Of a DNA stretch of 64,000 nucleotides, positions 26,268 through 34,744 are shown in pieces. The stretch is taken from positions 105,535 through 169,534 of the forward strand of contig NZ_VEEP01000002.1 of the NCBI RefSeq assembly GCF_007678455.1. Direction: 5' to 3'. Numbering within the stretch: the stretch's first letter is position 1; each line of letters starts with the position of its first letter. The notes under the pieces were generated by a model, which saw only the letters and a program-made list of their open reading frames with translations, was not told where the DNA came from and did not search any database. This DNA is from Cytobacillus oceanisediminis 2691 (GTDB taxonomy: Bacteria > Bacillota > Bacilli > Bacillales > Cytobacillaceae). The translations under genes were made by a program, and so were the position numbers.

Positions 26268-27572
26268 CTAAAGCGCTATACCCAATACAGTTGAAAGTTC
26301 TTGTTTCTTCTCATTCAAATAAAGTTGGTCCAATCCCTTGAGTTCGTCTTTATTGAATTTTTCCATATTGTAAATATAAAGCTCCCAGATGCTTTTCTTC
26401 AATGAATCATCAGCTGATCTTCCGATTAACAGATAAGCTTCGATCAGAGCTATTAGAATTGAAAAATCCTCGCTGCCATAATGGATGATTTGATAAAAGG
26501 ATAAATATAAGATGTCCATCGTCCTTTTTTGTTTGCCAATGATTCTTGGCTGCATCTCTTCGTCATAATAGGCGATATAACGGCCATTCGAACGAATCCG
26601 GCAAAGATGGGACAACGCCATTCCCAGATACGAGATACAGACTCTTGCTGTATTAGGGTCATTGACCGCAGGTGATATAGCCCTTAATGCCACCTCGACA
26701 ATTTTCTGCAGGGCGAATTCCGGGTCCTGAATCGATGAACGTTCCTTCCCAAGCTTCAAGTACTGATTCAGCACTCCATTTATATCCTCATCCAGTTCAC
26801 CACTATGATGGACCCGGAACGCAATACTGTCATCGGTAAGAAAATCCCCATTCAAAAAATTTGCCTCAACCCCGATCTTATGCTGGGATGCATATTTCAA
26901 AAGCCCGTTATAGTCTGTCAGCTGTACATAGCCATATCCCCTGCACTTTACATCCCTGACGCATTCATAGGTGAAATTCGCATCTTTCCTGTCATCAATC
27001 ACGTTCGTAAACTTGCTTTCTAAAATCTCTTCCTGCCTTTTGATGACCTTCATACTTCCCTCGGTGATTTCACGGATCAGTGTACTTACCTGGATGGACG
27101 TAGCCACATTATGAATGAAATAGGCGAAAACACCAAGGCAGATAAATGCGATTACCACTCCAATCGATGCGGAAATTACTTCACTTTCATACCAGTTTTC
27201 ACTCATGAAGAGCAAAGATAGGACCGAGTACACAAATCCTCCCATGAAGATTCCAAGTACCCGCATTGTCAACGGATCCTCAACGAAATTATTCAGCGTT
27301 CGCGGAGAAAATTGTGATGAGTATGTAGTCAATACAACCATGATTGTTGAAAACGTAATCGTCGTCATCGTTAAAAGTGCCCCGGAAAGCGTACCCAAAA
27401 TCGTTTGGGCAAGGTCGACACTAGTAAGCATGAATGATGGAACAACTTCCTGAGACAGTCCGTTGTGGTCAACATAGATCACAATCAATGCGAGCAGAAA
27501 TGCGAGCACACTATAAATGACTGGTCTCAGCCACATACTTTCCCTTATCCTTAAAGCCATTTTTCTCAACAA
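26268..27572 (-). CDS. DUF2254 membrane protein
   Basis: A 434-residue protein of the DUF2254 family. Four membrane helices (about 15-170) include SGALLTMTTITFSTIMVVLT and QFSPRTLNNFVEDPLT, both family marks; a large soluble region follows with RDVKCRGYGYVQLTDYNGLL and ALRAISPAVNDPNTA, the latter a hallmark. It resembles a channel- or sensor-like membrane protein, but no activity is known. TTG 27572 is preferred because AAGGAG sits 9 nt upstream; TTG 27581 abuts it. Confidence 0.85.
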   Translation of the reverse strand: MLRKMALRIRESMWLRPVIYSVLAFLLALIVIYVDHNGLSQEVVPSFMLTSVDLAQTILGTLSGALLTMTTITFSTIMVVLTTYSSQFSPRTLNNFVEDPLTMRVLGIFMGGFVYSVLSLLFMSENWYESEVISASIGVVIAFICLGVFAYFIHNVATSIQVSTLIREITEGSMKVIKRQEEILESKFTNVIDDRKDANFTYECVRDVKCRGYGYVQLTDYNGLLKYASQHKIGVEANFLNGDFLTDDSIAFRVHHSGELDEDINGVLNQYLKLGKERSSIQDPEFALQKIVEVALRAISPAVNDPNTARVCISYLGMALSHLCRIRSNGRYIAYYDEEMQPRIIGKQKRTMDILYLSFYQIIHYGSEDFSILIALIEAYLLIGRSADDSLKKSIWELYIYNMEKFNKDELKGLDQLYLNEKKQELSTVLGIAL

Positions 27573-27693
27573 ACTCTCCAACTCCTTAGCTGCCGACTTC
27601 TTCCTTACTTATTTAGACCAATTAAGTCGTGTTTAATCAATTACCTTTACAGTTAGGTAGTAACATATTTAAAATGCCAGGGCTAGACAAGGC

Positions 27694-27722
27694 TTGAAAT
27701 TAAACACACAGTGGCATATTCT
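27694..27722 (+). promoter_or_regulatory. Sigma-A promoter of the pseudouridine synthase gene
   Basis: TTGAAA (27694-27699) and TATTCT (27717-27722) are 17 nt apart. The TTG that begins the longest open frame is this -35 box, so it cannot be the translation start. Confidence 0.7.
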
Positions 27723-27759
27723 TAATTGTATACTTCAAATATTTAAGGGTGGGATTAAC

Positions 27760-28467
27760 CTGCGTATCAATAAATTCATCAGCGAATCAGGAAAAACGTC
27801 AAGACGCGGCGCTGACCGCCTCATTGAGGAAGGACGCGTGACAATCAACGGCAAGGTTGCAAAAATCGGCAGCCAGGTTGAGCCTGGCGATGTCATCAAG
27901 CTCAATGGCGAAGAAATCAGGATGTCGCAGAACTATGTTTATATTGCCTTGAATAAACCAGTCGGCATCACAAGTACGACGGAAAAACAAGTAAAGGGGA
28001 ATATCATCGATCTTGTCAATCATCCGCTAAGGATTTTTAACATCGGGCGGCTTGATAAGGATTCAGAAGGCCTGATCCTGCTCACGAACGACGGAGATAT
28101 CGTCAATGAAATTCTCAGGGCTGAGAACAAGCATGAGAAAGAGTATATCGTATCCGTGGACAAGCCAATCACTCCCGAATTTATCAAGGCGATGTCTGAA
28201 GGCGTCAGGATTCTTGGGACGAAAACATTGCCTGCAAAGGTCGTCCAGCTTTCGAAATACGAATTCAATATCATCCTTACACAAGGATTGAACAGGCAGA
28301 TTCGCCGCATGTGTGAAACTCTTGGCTACGAAGTCCTCAGACTCCAGCGCATCCGGATCATGAATATCCATCTCGGCAGCCTGCAGATCGGGCAATGGCG
28401 CGACTTGACCAAAAAGGAGAAACAGCAGCTTTTCAGCGATTTGAATTACGAACCAAAGCAATGGTAA
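27760..28467 (+). CDS. rluF: RluF-type 23S rRNA pseudouridine synthase, apparent CTG start
   Basis: A 235-residue RsuA-family enzyme: S4 RNA-binding domain (residues 1-50, [20 protein letters not shown]) then the catalytic domain with the Asp motif [20 protein letters not shown] and [20 protein letters not shown]. RluF acts near position 2604 of 23S rRNA. No ATG, GTG or usable TTG precedes the S4 domain; CTG 27760 sits 6 nt after AAGGGTGGG and gives the usual N terminus (M)RINKF. The upstream TTG is inside the promoter. Confidence 0.85.
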   Translation: MRINKFISESGKTSRRGADRLIEEGRVTINGKVAKIGSQVEPGDVIKLNGEEIRMSQNYVYIALNKPVGITSTTEKQVKGNIIDLVNHPLRIFNIGRLDKDSEGLILLTNDGDIVNEILRAENKHEKEYIVSVDKPITPEFIKAMSEGVRILGTKTLPAKVVQLSKYEFNIILTQGLNRQIRRMCETLGYEVLRLQRIRIMNIHLGSLQIGQWRDLTKKEKQQLFSDLNYEPKQW

Positions 28468-28469
28468 AA

Positions 28470-28500
28470 GGATGAGCTCATATCGCTCATCCTATTTTTT
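28470..28500 (+). terminator. Terminator of the pseudouridine synthase gene
   Basis: ggatgagc pairs with gctcatcc, followed by TATTTTTTAT. Confidence 0.85.
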
Positions 28501-28511
28501 ATCGGCTGTTA

Positions 28512-29780
28512 TTAAATAGATGCTGTACCTGCCTTGTCTTCTTCCCTCAGAAGCTTGAGGAACATTTTTTCACGGTAAAGGTAAAAGACCACTGCAAACA
28601 GGCTGAATCCACACACGGCCAGCAGCAGCCATACGGGCAATTTTTCTAGCAGGAACCCAAACAGGATAAATCCTGCAGGAGTCATCGCGCTTGAACCAGT
28701 TTCCAGAAGGGCCATGACCCTCCCGCGGTACTCGTCTGGTGTGTTCTTTTGCAGAAGGACGCTTACTGGCGTATTGATGAACATAATCGACGCGGACAGG
28801 ACAAGGACCATGCTTACAAGATATCCGAAGATCAATGGATTTGACAGTCCCACGAAGCCCGGAACTGCCGGAAGACCAATCAGTATCAATACAGCTGATA
28901 AAATAAGCATGCCTCCTATGATGGAGAATTCCTTTTTTCTGATTTCTTTTCGTCCCGACAGGATGAGCGCCATGATCATCATCCCGACTGAAAATGCACC
29001 TTCAATGAAGCCAAGTTGGACCGATGACATTCCTCTGACTGTTAAAACCAAATACGGCATGGCCACCGGAAAGATGGCGAACCAAAAATTCAGCCAAACA
29101 CTCAGGATCACCAGGTGGAGCAGAAACGGCTGGGCTTTAATATAAGAAATCCCCTGTTTCAGGTCTTCTGCCATGCGGGTTGTTTTTTTATCCTGTGTTT
29201 TCTTTGAAAATAGATTGTATTCTATGAGGATGCTAGCGAAAGCTGCGATGAGATAGGTAAGTATATTCAATGCCATGAAGAGGTGAATTTGGATGATGCC
29301 AAAGAATACTCCGCCAAGGACCGGTCCCAAAATAGCAGAAAGGGAAATGGCTGCCTGGTTCAGAGACATTGCTTTCTGCAGGTGGTCAGGTCCCACCATG
29401 TTGTAGATCGAAGAAGTAACGGCTATGGAATAAAAGGTGCTGATGATGCTCAATCCAGTGGTTGCCACATATAAAATCCAAATTTCCTGACTGAAAAACA
29501 GGAAGGACATCAATATGATGGCAAGCCAGAAAGAACTCGCAAAGTTCGAGAAAATGATGATTTTCTTTCGGTCCATGCGGTCGCTTAATGTACCCGCAAC
29601 CGGGGCGAGCAGGATTCGCGGCAGCATGCTGAGCACGAGCGTGACAGCAAAATTGAGGCTGGAACCTGTTTCAGCAAGGATATACAATCCAATGGCAAAA
29701 GCATAGATTGATGATCCAAGCACAGAGGTCACCTTCCCGATCAGAAATAGCACAAGATTTTTCTTGATTGCACCTTCCAA
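28512..29780 (-). CDS. MFS transporter (drug/siderophore exporter class)
   Basis: A 422-residue, 12-helix major facilitator. The cytoplasmic loop motif is GTLSDRMDRKKIIIFSN; PDEYRGRVMALLETGS in the second half is typical of the MFS_3 (EntS/MefA-like) group of exporters. It starts with TTG one base after the regulator's stop, with GAGGAG in the regulator end. Likely an efflux pump controlled by the upstream HTH protein. Confidence 0.88.
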   Translation of the reverse strand: MEGAIKKNLVLFLIGKVTSVLGSSIYAFAIGLYILAETGSSLNFAVTLVLSMLPRILLAPVAGTLSDRMDRKKIIIFSNFASSFWLAIILMSFLFFSQEIWILYVATTGLSIISTFYSIAVTSSIYNMVGPDHLQKAMSLNQAAISLSAILGPVLGGVFFGIIQIHLFMALNILTYLIAAFASILIEYNLFSKKTQDKKTTRMAEDLKQGISYIKAQPFLLHLVILSVWLNFWFAIFPVAMPYLVLTVRGMSSVQLGFIEGAFSVGMMIMALILSGRKEIRKKEFSIIGGMLILSAVLILIGLPAVPGFVGLSNPLIFGYLVSMVLVLSASIMFINTPVSVLLQKNTPDEYRGRVMALLETGSSAMTPAGFILFGFLLEKLPVWLLLAVCGFSLFAVVFYLYREKMFLKLLREEDKAGTASI

Positions 29781-30257
29781 TTAATTCTCCTCCTCAAGCG
29801 TCCTTTTTAAAGAGATATTGATTTCATACGAAATTTTATTCTGCTCACTTTTCTTTGCTGATTTTTTCACGTATTTTAAAAATAATTGATCGATATCAGC
29901 CTGAAGCTCCTTCATGTCTTCCTCCGTTAAAGAGATATATGTCCCTTGTCTTACAACCTTTTCAGTTTCCGGCTGGCCTTGATCGTCGTTCAGGTTGAAA
30001 TGGGTTGCTTTTGACCGGTAGTATTTCTCTATGATCCCTCTGTTTTCTTTCGTCTCTTCCAGTTCTAAAATGCCGCCATTGTATAGCTGCTGGATATGGT
30101 AATGTATACTGCCTGCAGTTTTACCAAGTTCATCGGCAACCTGCTTTGCCGTCATTGCCTTCGTCGCAAGCAAATAAATGATTTTAACTCGTAACGGACT
30201 CGAGATTAATTTTTGCTGTTCTAAATTCACATCCATCGTTTTCTTAATATAATCCAT
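29781..30257 (-). CDS. ArsR-like winged-helix regulator
   Basis: A 158-residue protein with an N-terminal winged helix-turn-helix (ISSPLRVKIIYLLATKAMTA then KQVADELGKTAGSIHYHIQQ) and a helical C-terminal half probably for dimerisation. The build matches helix-turn-helix proteins that sit before MFS_3 exporters in Bacillus. No metal-binding Cys cluster is present. ATG 30257 follows GGAAGGTG; the GTG at 30266 has no spacing. It is translationally coupled to the exporter. Confidence 0.85.
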   Translation of the reverse strand: MDYIKKTMDVNLEQQKLISSPLRVKIIYLLATKAMTAKQVADELGKTAGSIHYHIQQLYNGGILELEETKENRGIIEKYYRSKATHFNLNDDQGQPETEKVVRQGTYISLTEEDMKELQADIDQLFLKYVKKSAKKSEQNKISYEINISLKRTLEEEN

Positions 30258-30375
30258 TCGATTCACCTTCCATAATATTCATATGTTCTAACTTTATTTT
30301 ACGTTCTAAAATTTTAGAATGCAATAAATAATTAGAATGATGCGTACTGGCGTGGATTCCTTATGTGTGTTGTAA

Positions 30376-30402
30376 TAACTTATATCAACGTTTTATAAGT
30401 TA
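30376..30402. promoter_or_regulatory. Inverted repeat before the RQC-type gene
   Basis: taacttata (30376-30384) and tataagtta (30394-30402) form a perfect 9-bp inverted repeat ending at the ribosome site (AGGAG 30402-30406). It could be an operator or an RNA hairpin controlling translation. Confidence 0.45.
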
Positions 30403-30418
30403 GGAGCTATTTATAGTC

Positions 30419-31180
30419 ATGAATACGACAAACCCGGTAAGCCAGGACGAACTGAAGATTATTTTGCTCGCTGCAAACGAAATTATTATGTACGGAGGGA
30501 AAGGCCTGCTGGGCAAGATCCTCGCAGGATCAAAAGATAGAAGGATCTATACAGCAGACCTCCATCTCTCGACTTTTTACGGAGCCTTTGCAGACATAAA
30601 ACAAAAGCAGATCATGGAAAAGGTAGAATGGGTGATGTCAAACGGCTACCTTTCAGCTGATGAAAAGCTCTCCCTTCTTATTTACACAGACAAAGGCTGG
30701 GGCCTTATTAAGGATGAACTTACGGAAGTTCTTTATACGGATCTTGCCCTCGCTGCTGAGTACGGAAAATATGAGTATGTTCAGGTCATCCTCAATCAGG
30801 ATCCAGAACTGAAGATGGACCTACTCGATCTCATTTTGGAGAGAAAGGACAAGGAATTGATCGAAATTCTGATTGAATGGCTGGAGCTGGAGACCTATAA
30901 ACCGGTACCTGAAAGAATCCAGGAGGTGATCCAGGGACTGGTTAAAGGAGATGCCAGCAGTCCACAGCCAACAAACGGGACACTCTCTTTTTCAGCCAAT
31001 AAAAAATGGCTGGCTATCCCTCAGGAAAGCCGGCAGATGCTTGTCAGGAATGTTTTTTGCGGAAATTGCCGGGGTCCTGTTCAAATCGAGAAATATGTGA
31101 TCAAGGATTTCAACAATACAGTTATACTCGAAGGAAAATGCAAAAACTGCGGCAATGATGTGGCAAGAGTTATTGATTGA
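30419..31180 (+). CDS. RQC-type winged-helix protein with C-terminal zinc ribbon
   Basis: A 253-residue protein. Residues about 10-105 resemble the RecQ C-terminal (RQC) winged helix (GGKGLLGKILAGSKDRRIYT, STFYGAF, NGYLSADEKL..LIYTDKGW), matching the class annotated as RQC-minor-1. A middle helical region follows, and the C terminus has a zinc ribbon (CGNCRG, CKNCGN). No helicase domain is present. DNA or RNA binding is likely, cellular role unknown. AGGAG is 12 nt before the ATG, a rather wide gap. Confidence 0.75.
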   Translation: MNTTNPVSQDELKIILLAANEIIMYGGKGLLGKILAGSKDRRIYTADLHLSTFYGAFADIKQKQIMEKVEWVMSNGYLSADEKLSLLIYTDKGWGLIKDELTEVLYTDLALAAEYGKYEYVQVILNQDPELKMDLLDLILERKDKELIEILIEWLELETYKPVPERIQEVIQGLVKGDASSPQPTNGTLSFSANKKWLAIPQESRQMLVRNVFCGNCRGPVQIEKYVIKDFNNTVILEGKCKNCGNDVARVID

Positions 31181-31188
31181 ATCAAGGC

Positions 31189-31215
31189 ACCTGGCTTAAT
31201 TGCCAGGTTTTTTTT
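31189..31215 (+). terminator. Terminator of the RQC-type gene
   Basis: acctggc pairs with gccaggt, followed by eight T. Confidence 0.88.
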
Positions 31216-31222
31216 ACACAAA

Positions 31223-31244
31223 TATAGTTTGTATACAAATTATA
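31223..31244. promoter_or_regulatory. MarR-type operator palindrome
   Basis: The perfect 12-bp palindrome TTTGTATACAAA (31228-31239) extends with one mismatch to a 22-bp dyad (TATAG / TTATA flanks) directly before the -35 box of the marR-MFS operon. Autoregulation by the MarR protein is expected. Confidence 0.65.
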
Positions 31245-31273
31245 TTTACACAAAATATTTATCGTGCTAAAAT
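31245..31273 (+). promoter_or_regulatory. Sigma-A promoter of the marR-MFS operon
   Basis: TTTACA (31245-31250) and TAAAAT (31268-31273), 17 nt apart. Confidence 0.8.
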
Positions 31274-31302
31274 GATATAAGGTAATTGAGGAGGTCACGC
31301 TC

Positions 31303-31764
31303 ATGAACATGACTTTGGATAAAGCAATCGGCTCAGCTTCGGTTCGGTTAAGCAAGAAGCTGACACGAATCATCAATCATCATCTGAAGGCTTACCATAT
31401 TACGACTGAACAGTGGAGTGTCCTGCGCACACTGAATGAGTCTGATAAGATTTCACAAAAAGAATTATCGATCAGGTCAGACAAGGACCAGGCAACCCTG
31501 ACGAAAATCCTTGATCTCCTTGTAAAACAGGAAAATGTTGAAAGGGTCCCTAATCCCCAGGACCGGCGTTCGTTTCTGGTGGAAATCACTCCAAAGGGCA
31601 CAAAGCTTGTGGAGGAAGTGACTCCTTATATTGAGGAAATCTACGTGAAAATCACCCATGGTATTGATGCAGCCAATCTTGATATTTTCAAGGAAGTTTT
31701 ATCCGAACTGGAAGACAATATTGCGGGACTTCTGGAGGAAAACAATCAGAAAGAAGGAATATGA
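31303..31764 (+). CDS. MarR-family transcriptional regulator
   Basis: A 153-residue winged-helix regulator. The DNA-binding part is EQWSVLRTLNESDKISQKEL followed by SIRSDKDQATLTKILDLLVK and the wing RVPNPQDRRSFLVEITPKG. No Cys is available for OhrR-type oxidation sensing. It overlaps the downstream exporter by 4 nt (ATGA), so both are made together, and a matching palindrome lies at its promoter. GAGGAGGT precedes the ATG. Confidence 0.93.
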   Translation: MNMTLDKAIGSASVRLSKKLTRIINHHLKAYHITTEQWSVLRTLNESDKISQKELSIRSDKDQATLTKILDLLVKQENVERVPNPQDRRSFLVEITPKGTKLVEEVTPYIEEIYVKITHGIDAANLDIFKEVLSELEDNIAGLLEENNQKEGI

Positions 31765-32966
31765 TGAACACTACATCCAAGTTGTGGACAGCACAGTTTA
31801 TGGCCATTCTTTTGATGGCTTTTTTATTTTTTATATGCCTGCAGCTTTTGACTGCGGGCTTCCCTGCTTTCATTACCGACATTAAAAACAATCCGGCGCA
31901 GGGTGGTTTGATGACAACGGTATTCATGGTCGCCGCCATCGTCACCCGTTTTTTTGTCGCTTCCTTGATGCAGAAGATGGATTATAAGAAGTTGAGCCTT
32001 ATTTCCCTCGGGCTGACAGCCGTTACTGTTGCCCTGAGCTTCGGCCAGGATTCAGTCGCATTATTGCTTCTTTTAAGAGTTTTCCATGGAGTTGGTTTTG
32101 GGATCATTACGACGATCTTTTCGACTATGGCAACCAATATCATCCCTGCCCACCGGCTCGGTGAAGGAATCGGCTATTACGGGATGGCAACAAGTGTAGG
32201 GACAAGCCTTGGGCCTATGTTGGCACTTGCCCTTCTCCAGGTATTTTCTTTTAATATGCTGATTGCGATTTCAGTCGGATTGACACTGCTGATCATGTTC
32301 TTGAATATCTTTGTAAAAAGCCCTCGAAAACCTGTACCAGCTAAGCCACAGAAAATCAATTTCCGTGAGCATGCCTTTGACAAAGACGCCTTTACGCCGG
32401 CGATCCTGACAGCTTTCTTCTCGATTACGCTTGGCGGAGTCGTAAGCTTCCTGCGGGAATTAGGAAAAGAGGCTAACCTCGGGGCAACCATCTCCCTGTT
32501 CTTCCTTGTCCTGACGATTGTGATGGTTATCATCAGGCCGGTATCAGGAAGAATGTACGATAAATACGGGCATAAATTCATCATCTTCCCTGCAGTCGCT
32601 TCAGGGATCATCGGATTGACACTTTTAGCGGTCACTCAAAATACTTTTACCTTTTTAGTCGCGGCCGTTTTTTACGGTACTGCATACGGGACGGTAGCAC
32701 CTACACTTCAGGCAATTGCGGTAAGCGCAGTAACAAAGGAGAAACAGGGCACCGCAAATGCGATGTACTTTTCCTCGATGGATCTGGGAATGGCTCTCGG
32801 GTCGGCCGGGCTTGGCCTGCTTGCTTCCTACACGAGCTACCACTTCATATACGGATTCTCGGTTATCTTTCTCGTTGGGCTCATGCTTGCCTATACCTTG
32901 ATTTTCGTTAAGAAAAAGAAACCTAAGGAACAATTTGTTGAAACGACAGAAGAAATTGGAATCTAA
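31761..32966 (+). CDS. MFS transporter controlled by MarR
   Basis: A 401-residue, 12-helix transporter of the MFS_1 type (YfkF/YwoG-like). A loop motif after helix 2 reads MQKMDYKKLS; IIRPVSGRMYDKYGHKFI is the matching signature in the second half. Translation is coupled to the MarR gene. Likely a drug or metabolite exporter; substrate unknown. Confidence 0.9.
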   Translation: MMNTTSKLWTAQFMAILLMAFLFFICLQLLTAGFPAFITDIKNNPAQGGLMTTVFMVAAIVTRFFVASLMQKMDYKKLSLISLGLTAVTVALSFGQDSVALLLLLRVFHGVGFGIITTIFSTMATNIIPAHRLGEGIGYYGMATSVGTSLGPMLALALLQVFSFNMLIAISVGLTLLIMFLNIFVKSPRKPVPAKPQKINFREHAFDKDAFTPAILTAFFSITLGGVVSFLRELGKEANLGATISLFFLVLTIVMVIIRPVSGRMYDKYGHKFIIFPAVASGIIGLTLLAVTQNTFTFLVAAVFYGTAYGTVAPTLQAIAVSAVTKEKQGTANAMYFSSMDLGMALGSAGLGLLASYTSYHFIYGFSVIFLVGLMLAYTLIFVKKKKPKEQFVETTEEIGI

Positions 32967-32998
32967 AAACACGGTGGATCCTTTCCACCGTGTTTTTG
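32966..32998 (+). terminator. marR-MFS terminator
   Basis: aaaacacggtgga pairs perfectly with tccaccgtgtttt. Confidence 0.9.
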
Positions 32999-33050
32999 TC
33001 TACCTGATTTCCTTTTTGCGGGCTTTGGGCAATCACTTTATTCATGCTGT

Positions 33051-33173
33051 TTATTCCCTATCCCCATTCCTGACCTCATGCCTGCGGATATAAATCCACA
33101 TGGAGATATAGGTCAAAAAGAGTAAAAGGAGAAATACCGGTACAGACAATACATTCTGGATCAACAAACTCAT
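33051..33173 (-). CDS. 40-residue single-span membrane protein
   Basis: Reads MSLLIQNVLSVPVFLLLLFL then TYISMWIYIRRHEVRNGDRE: one membrane helix with a charged cytosolic tail. AAGAGGTG overlaps the ATG closely, so initiation may depend on coupling to the CBO0543-type gene, whose stop is 9 nt upstream. No family recognised. Confidence 0.55.
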   Translation of the reverse strand: MSLLIQNVLSVPVFLLLLFLTYISMWIYIRRHEVRNGDRE

Positions 33174-33182
33174 CCACCTCTT

Positions 33183-33698
33183 TTACTTTAGGCTGTCCAG
33201 CGGGAACGGAAATAATAAGTAGAAGATCACGGCAATTGGTATGGAAAGAATCCATGCGATTACTGGTTTTCGGTAATGAACCCATATGAAAACAAATAAA
33301 ATCAGGTTGAGCCAAATATTATGCCAGCTGTTCCAGCCATTGTCGTACACGAACATCCCTTTATGGGCGAATAATGCTTCTATAATGGAGTAAAAGACCA
33401 CCCAGGTTCCCAAATAGATGAACTGGTTTCTTCTTGTTGACGGAAATCTCTGAAGATAGATCATCAATCCGACCGGACAGATGAAAAACGTGAAAGCCAT
33501 ATTGATAATCGAATGGTTCAGCCACTCAGCGGTGATTCCGCGGAAAGCCCATAAAGTGTGATTATAATAAAGTGTATTGTAGAGCAGATTGATCATCATG
33601 AAAAAAAGAATGGTCGAATACTGCTTCTTCCATTGGGACCAATCAATAAATTTATAAGCGAAAAAAATCCAGACTGCTATGACCAATAATAGATACAT
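33183..33698 (-). CDS. CBO0543-family membrane protein
   Basis: A 171-residue protein with five to six membrane helices. The arrangement DWSQWKKQYSTILFFMMINL and MFVYDNGWNSWHNIWLN matches the small CBO0543-type integral membrane family common in Bacillus and Clostridium, function unknown. It precedes the 40-residue membrane protein on the same strand. Confidence 0.75.
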   Translation of the reverse strand: MYLLLVIAVWIFFAYKFIDWSQWKKQYSTILFFMMINLLYNTLYYNHTLWAFRGITAEWLNHSIINMAFTFFICPVGLMIYLQRFPSTRRNQFIYLGTWVVFYSIIEALFAHKGMFVYDNGWNSWHNIWLNLILFVFIWVHYRKPVIAWILSIPIAVIFYLLFPFPLDSLK

Positions 33699-33762
33699 AT
33701 TGCTTCTCTCCCCGTGAATCCTGATTTTATCAGTTATTTCCGGTGGAGAATTTTTTTATACT

Positions 33763-33794
33763 AAAAAAGACCTGCGTCCAAAAGGAGCAAGGTC
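33763..33794 (-). terminator. Terminator of the pcp-pxpBAC operon
   Basis: On the minus strand gacct-tgc-tcc pairs with gga-cgc-aggtc, then TTTTTT. Confidence 0.75.
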
Positions 33795-33808
33795 ATGCGA
33801 TTGGATAT

Positions 33809-34744
33809 TCAATTAGTAAATAAAAACTTAAACAGTCTTTTCTGCTTCTGGTATTCTTTTTGCGCTTCTTCAATCGTGATTTCTTTGAAGCGGATTTTTG
33901 TCCTCGGCAATGACTGGGCGAGAAGCGGAATATCAACAGAAATAACAGTGGCAATCCGGGCATAGCCCCCGGTCGTCTGCCGTTCTGATAGAAGGATAAT
34001 TGGCTGTCCGTTAGACGGCACCTGTATGCCTCCGAGCGGGATGGCATCGGAAATAATATCGGAGCCGGCCATTGTCTCCAGCCTCGCCCCCTCAAGCCGG
34101 TATCCCATCCTATTGGATTGGCTTGAAATTGTATACTCGCTGTCTAAAAATTGATTCAGGGTTTTTTGAGGAAATTTATCAAGATGGGGCCCAAGAATCA
34201 CTCGTATTTCCAGTTGTTTTCGATATGAAGGAATTAAATCTTTATGTAAAAACCGATTTCGCCTGACAAATGGAGTTCCATATAATAGATCTCCTGCTTC
34301 CAGGGCGCGGCCTTGAAATCCGCCGAGCCGGCCATTGATAAAAGTTGACTTGCTGCCCAGCACGAGCGGTACATCTATTCCTCCAGCTACACCAATATAT
34401 GCCCTCGCACCGCTCTTCACATTTCCAAATGTCAACGTTTCTCCTTTTTTAAGAACGAAATTTTTCCACATCGGTACTTCTTTGTTTTCCACCTTAGGCT
34501 GCAAGTCACCGCCACAAATGGCGATCGACACATCACCCAGAGCTTCAAGACCGGGACCGAGCATCGTTGCCTCCAGCCCTGCCTCACCTGGCGGGTTCCC
34601 GACAAGCAAATTGGCCATTCTTAAAGAGTAAGTGTCCATCGCTCCTGATGGACTGATGCCATATTGTTGATAACCTGTCCTTCCCAGGTCCTGGACTGTT
34701 GTCTGCAAACCTGGTTTGATTATTTTAAAAAGAGGTACTGTCAT
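33809..34744 (-). CDS. pxpC: 5-oxoprolinase subunit PxpC (KipA-type)
   Basis: A 311-residue allophanate-hydrolase subunit-2-like protein (AHS2 domain): FKIIKPGLQTTVQDLGRTGY at the N terminus, GVPPSGAMD-type motif (GISPSGAMDTYSLRMANLL), GIDVPLVLGSKSTF, and SNRMGYRLEG. With PxpA and PxpB it hydrolyses 5-oxoproline to glutamate using ATP. It overlaps pxpA by 4 nt. In B. subtilis this subunit is also called KipA. Confidence 0.93.
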   Translation of the reverse strand: MTVPLFKIIKPGLQTTVQDLGRTGYQQYGISPSGAMDTYSLRMANLLVGNPPGEAGLEATMLGPGLEALGDVSIAICGGDLQPKVENKEVPMWKNFVLKKGETLTFGNVKSGARAYIGVAGGIDVPLVLGSKSTFINGRLGGFQGRALEAGDLLYGTPFVRRNRFLHKDLIPSYRKQLEIRVILGPHLDKFPQKTLNQFLDSEYTISSQSNRMGYRLEGARLETMAGSDIISDAIPLGGIQVPSNGQPIILLSERQTTGGYARIATVISVDIPLLAQSLPRTKIRFKEITIEEAQKEYQKQKRLFKFLFTN

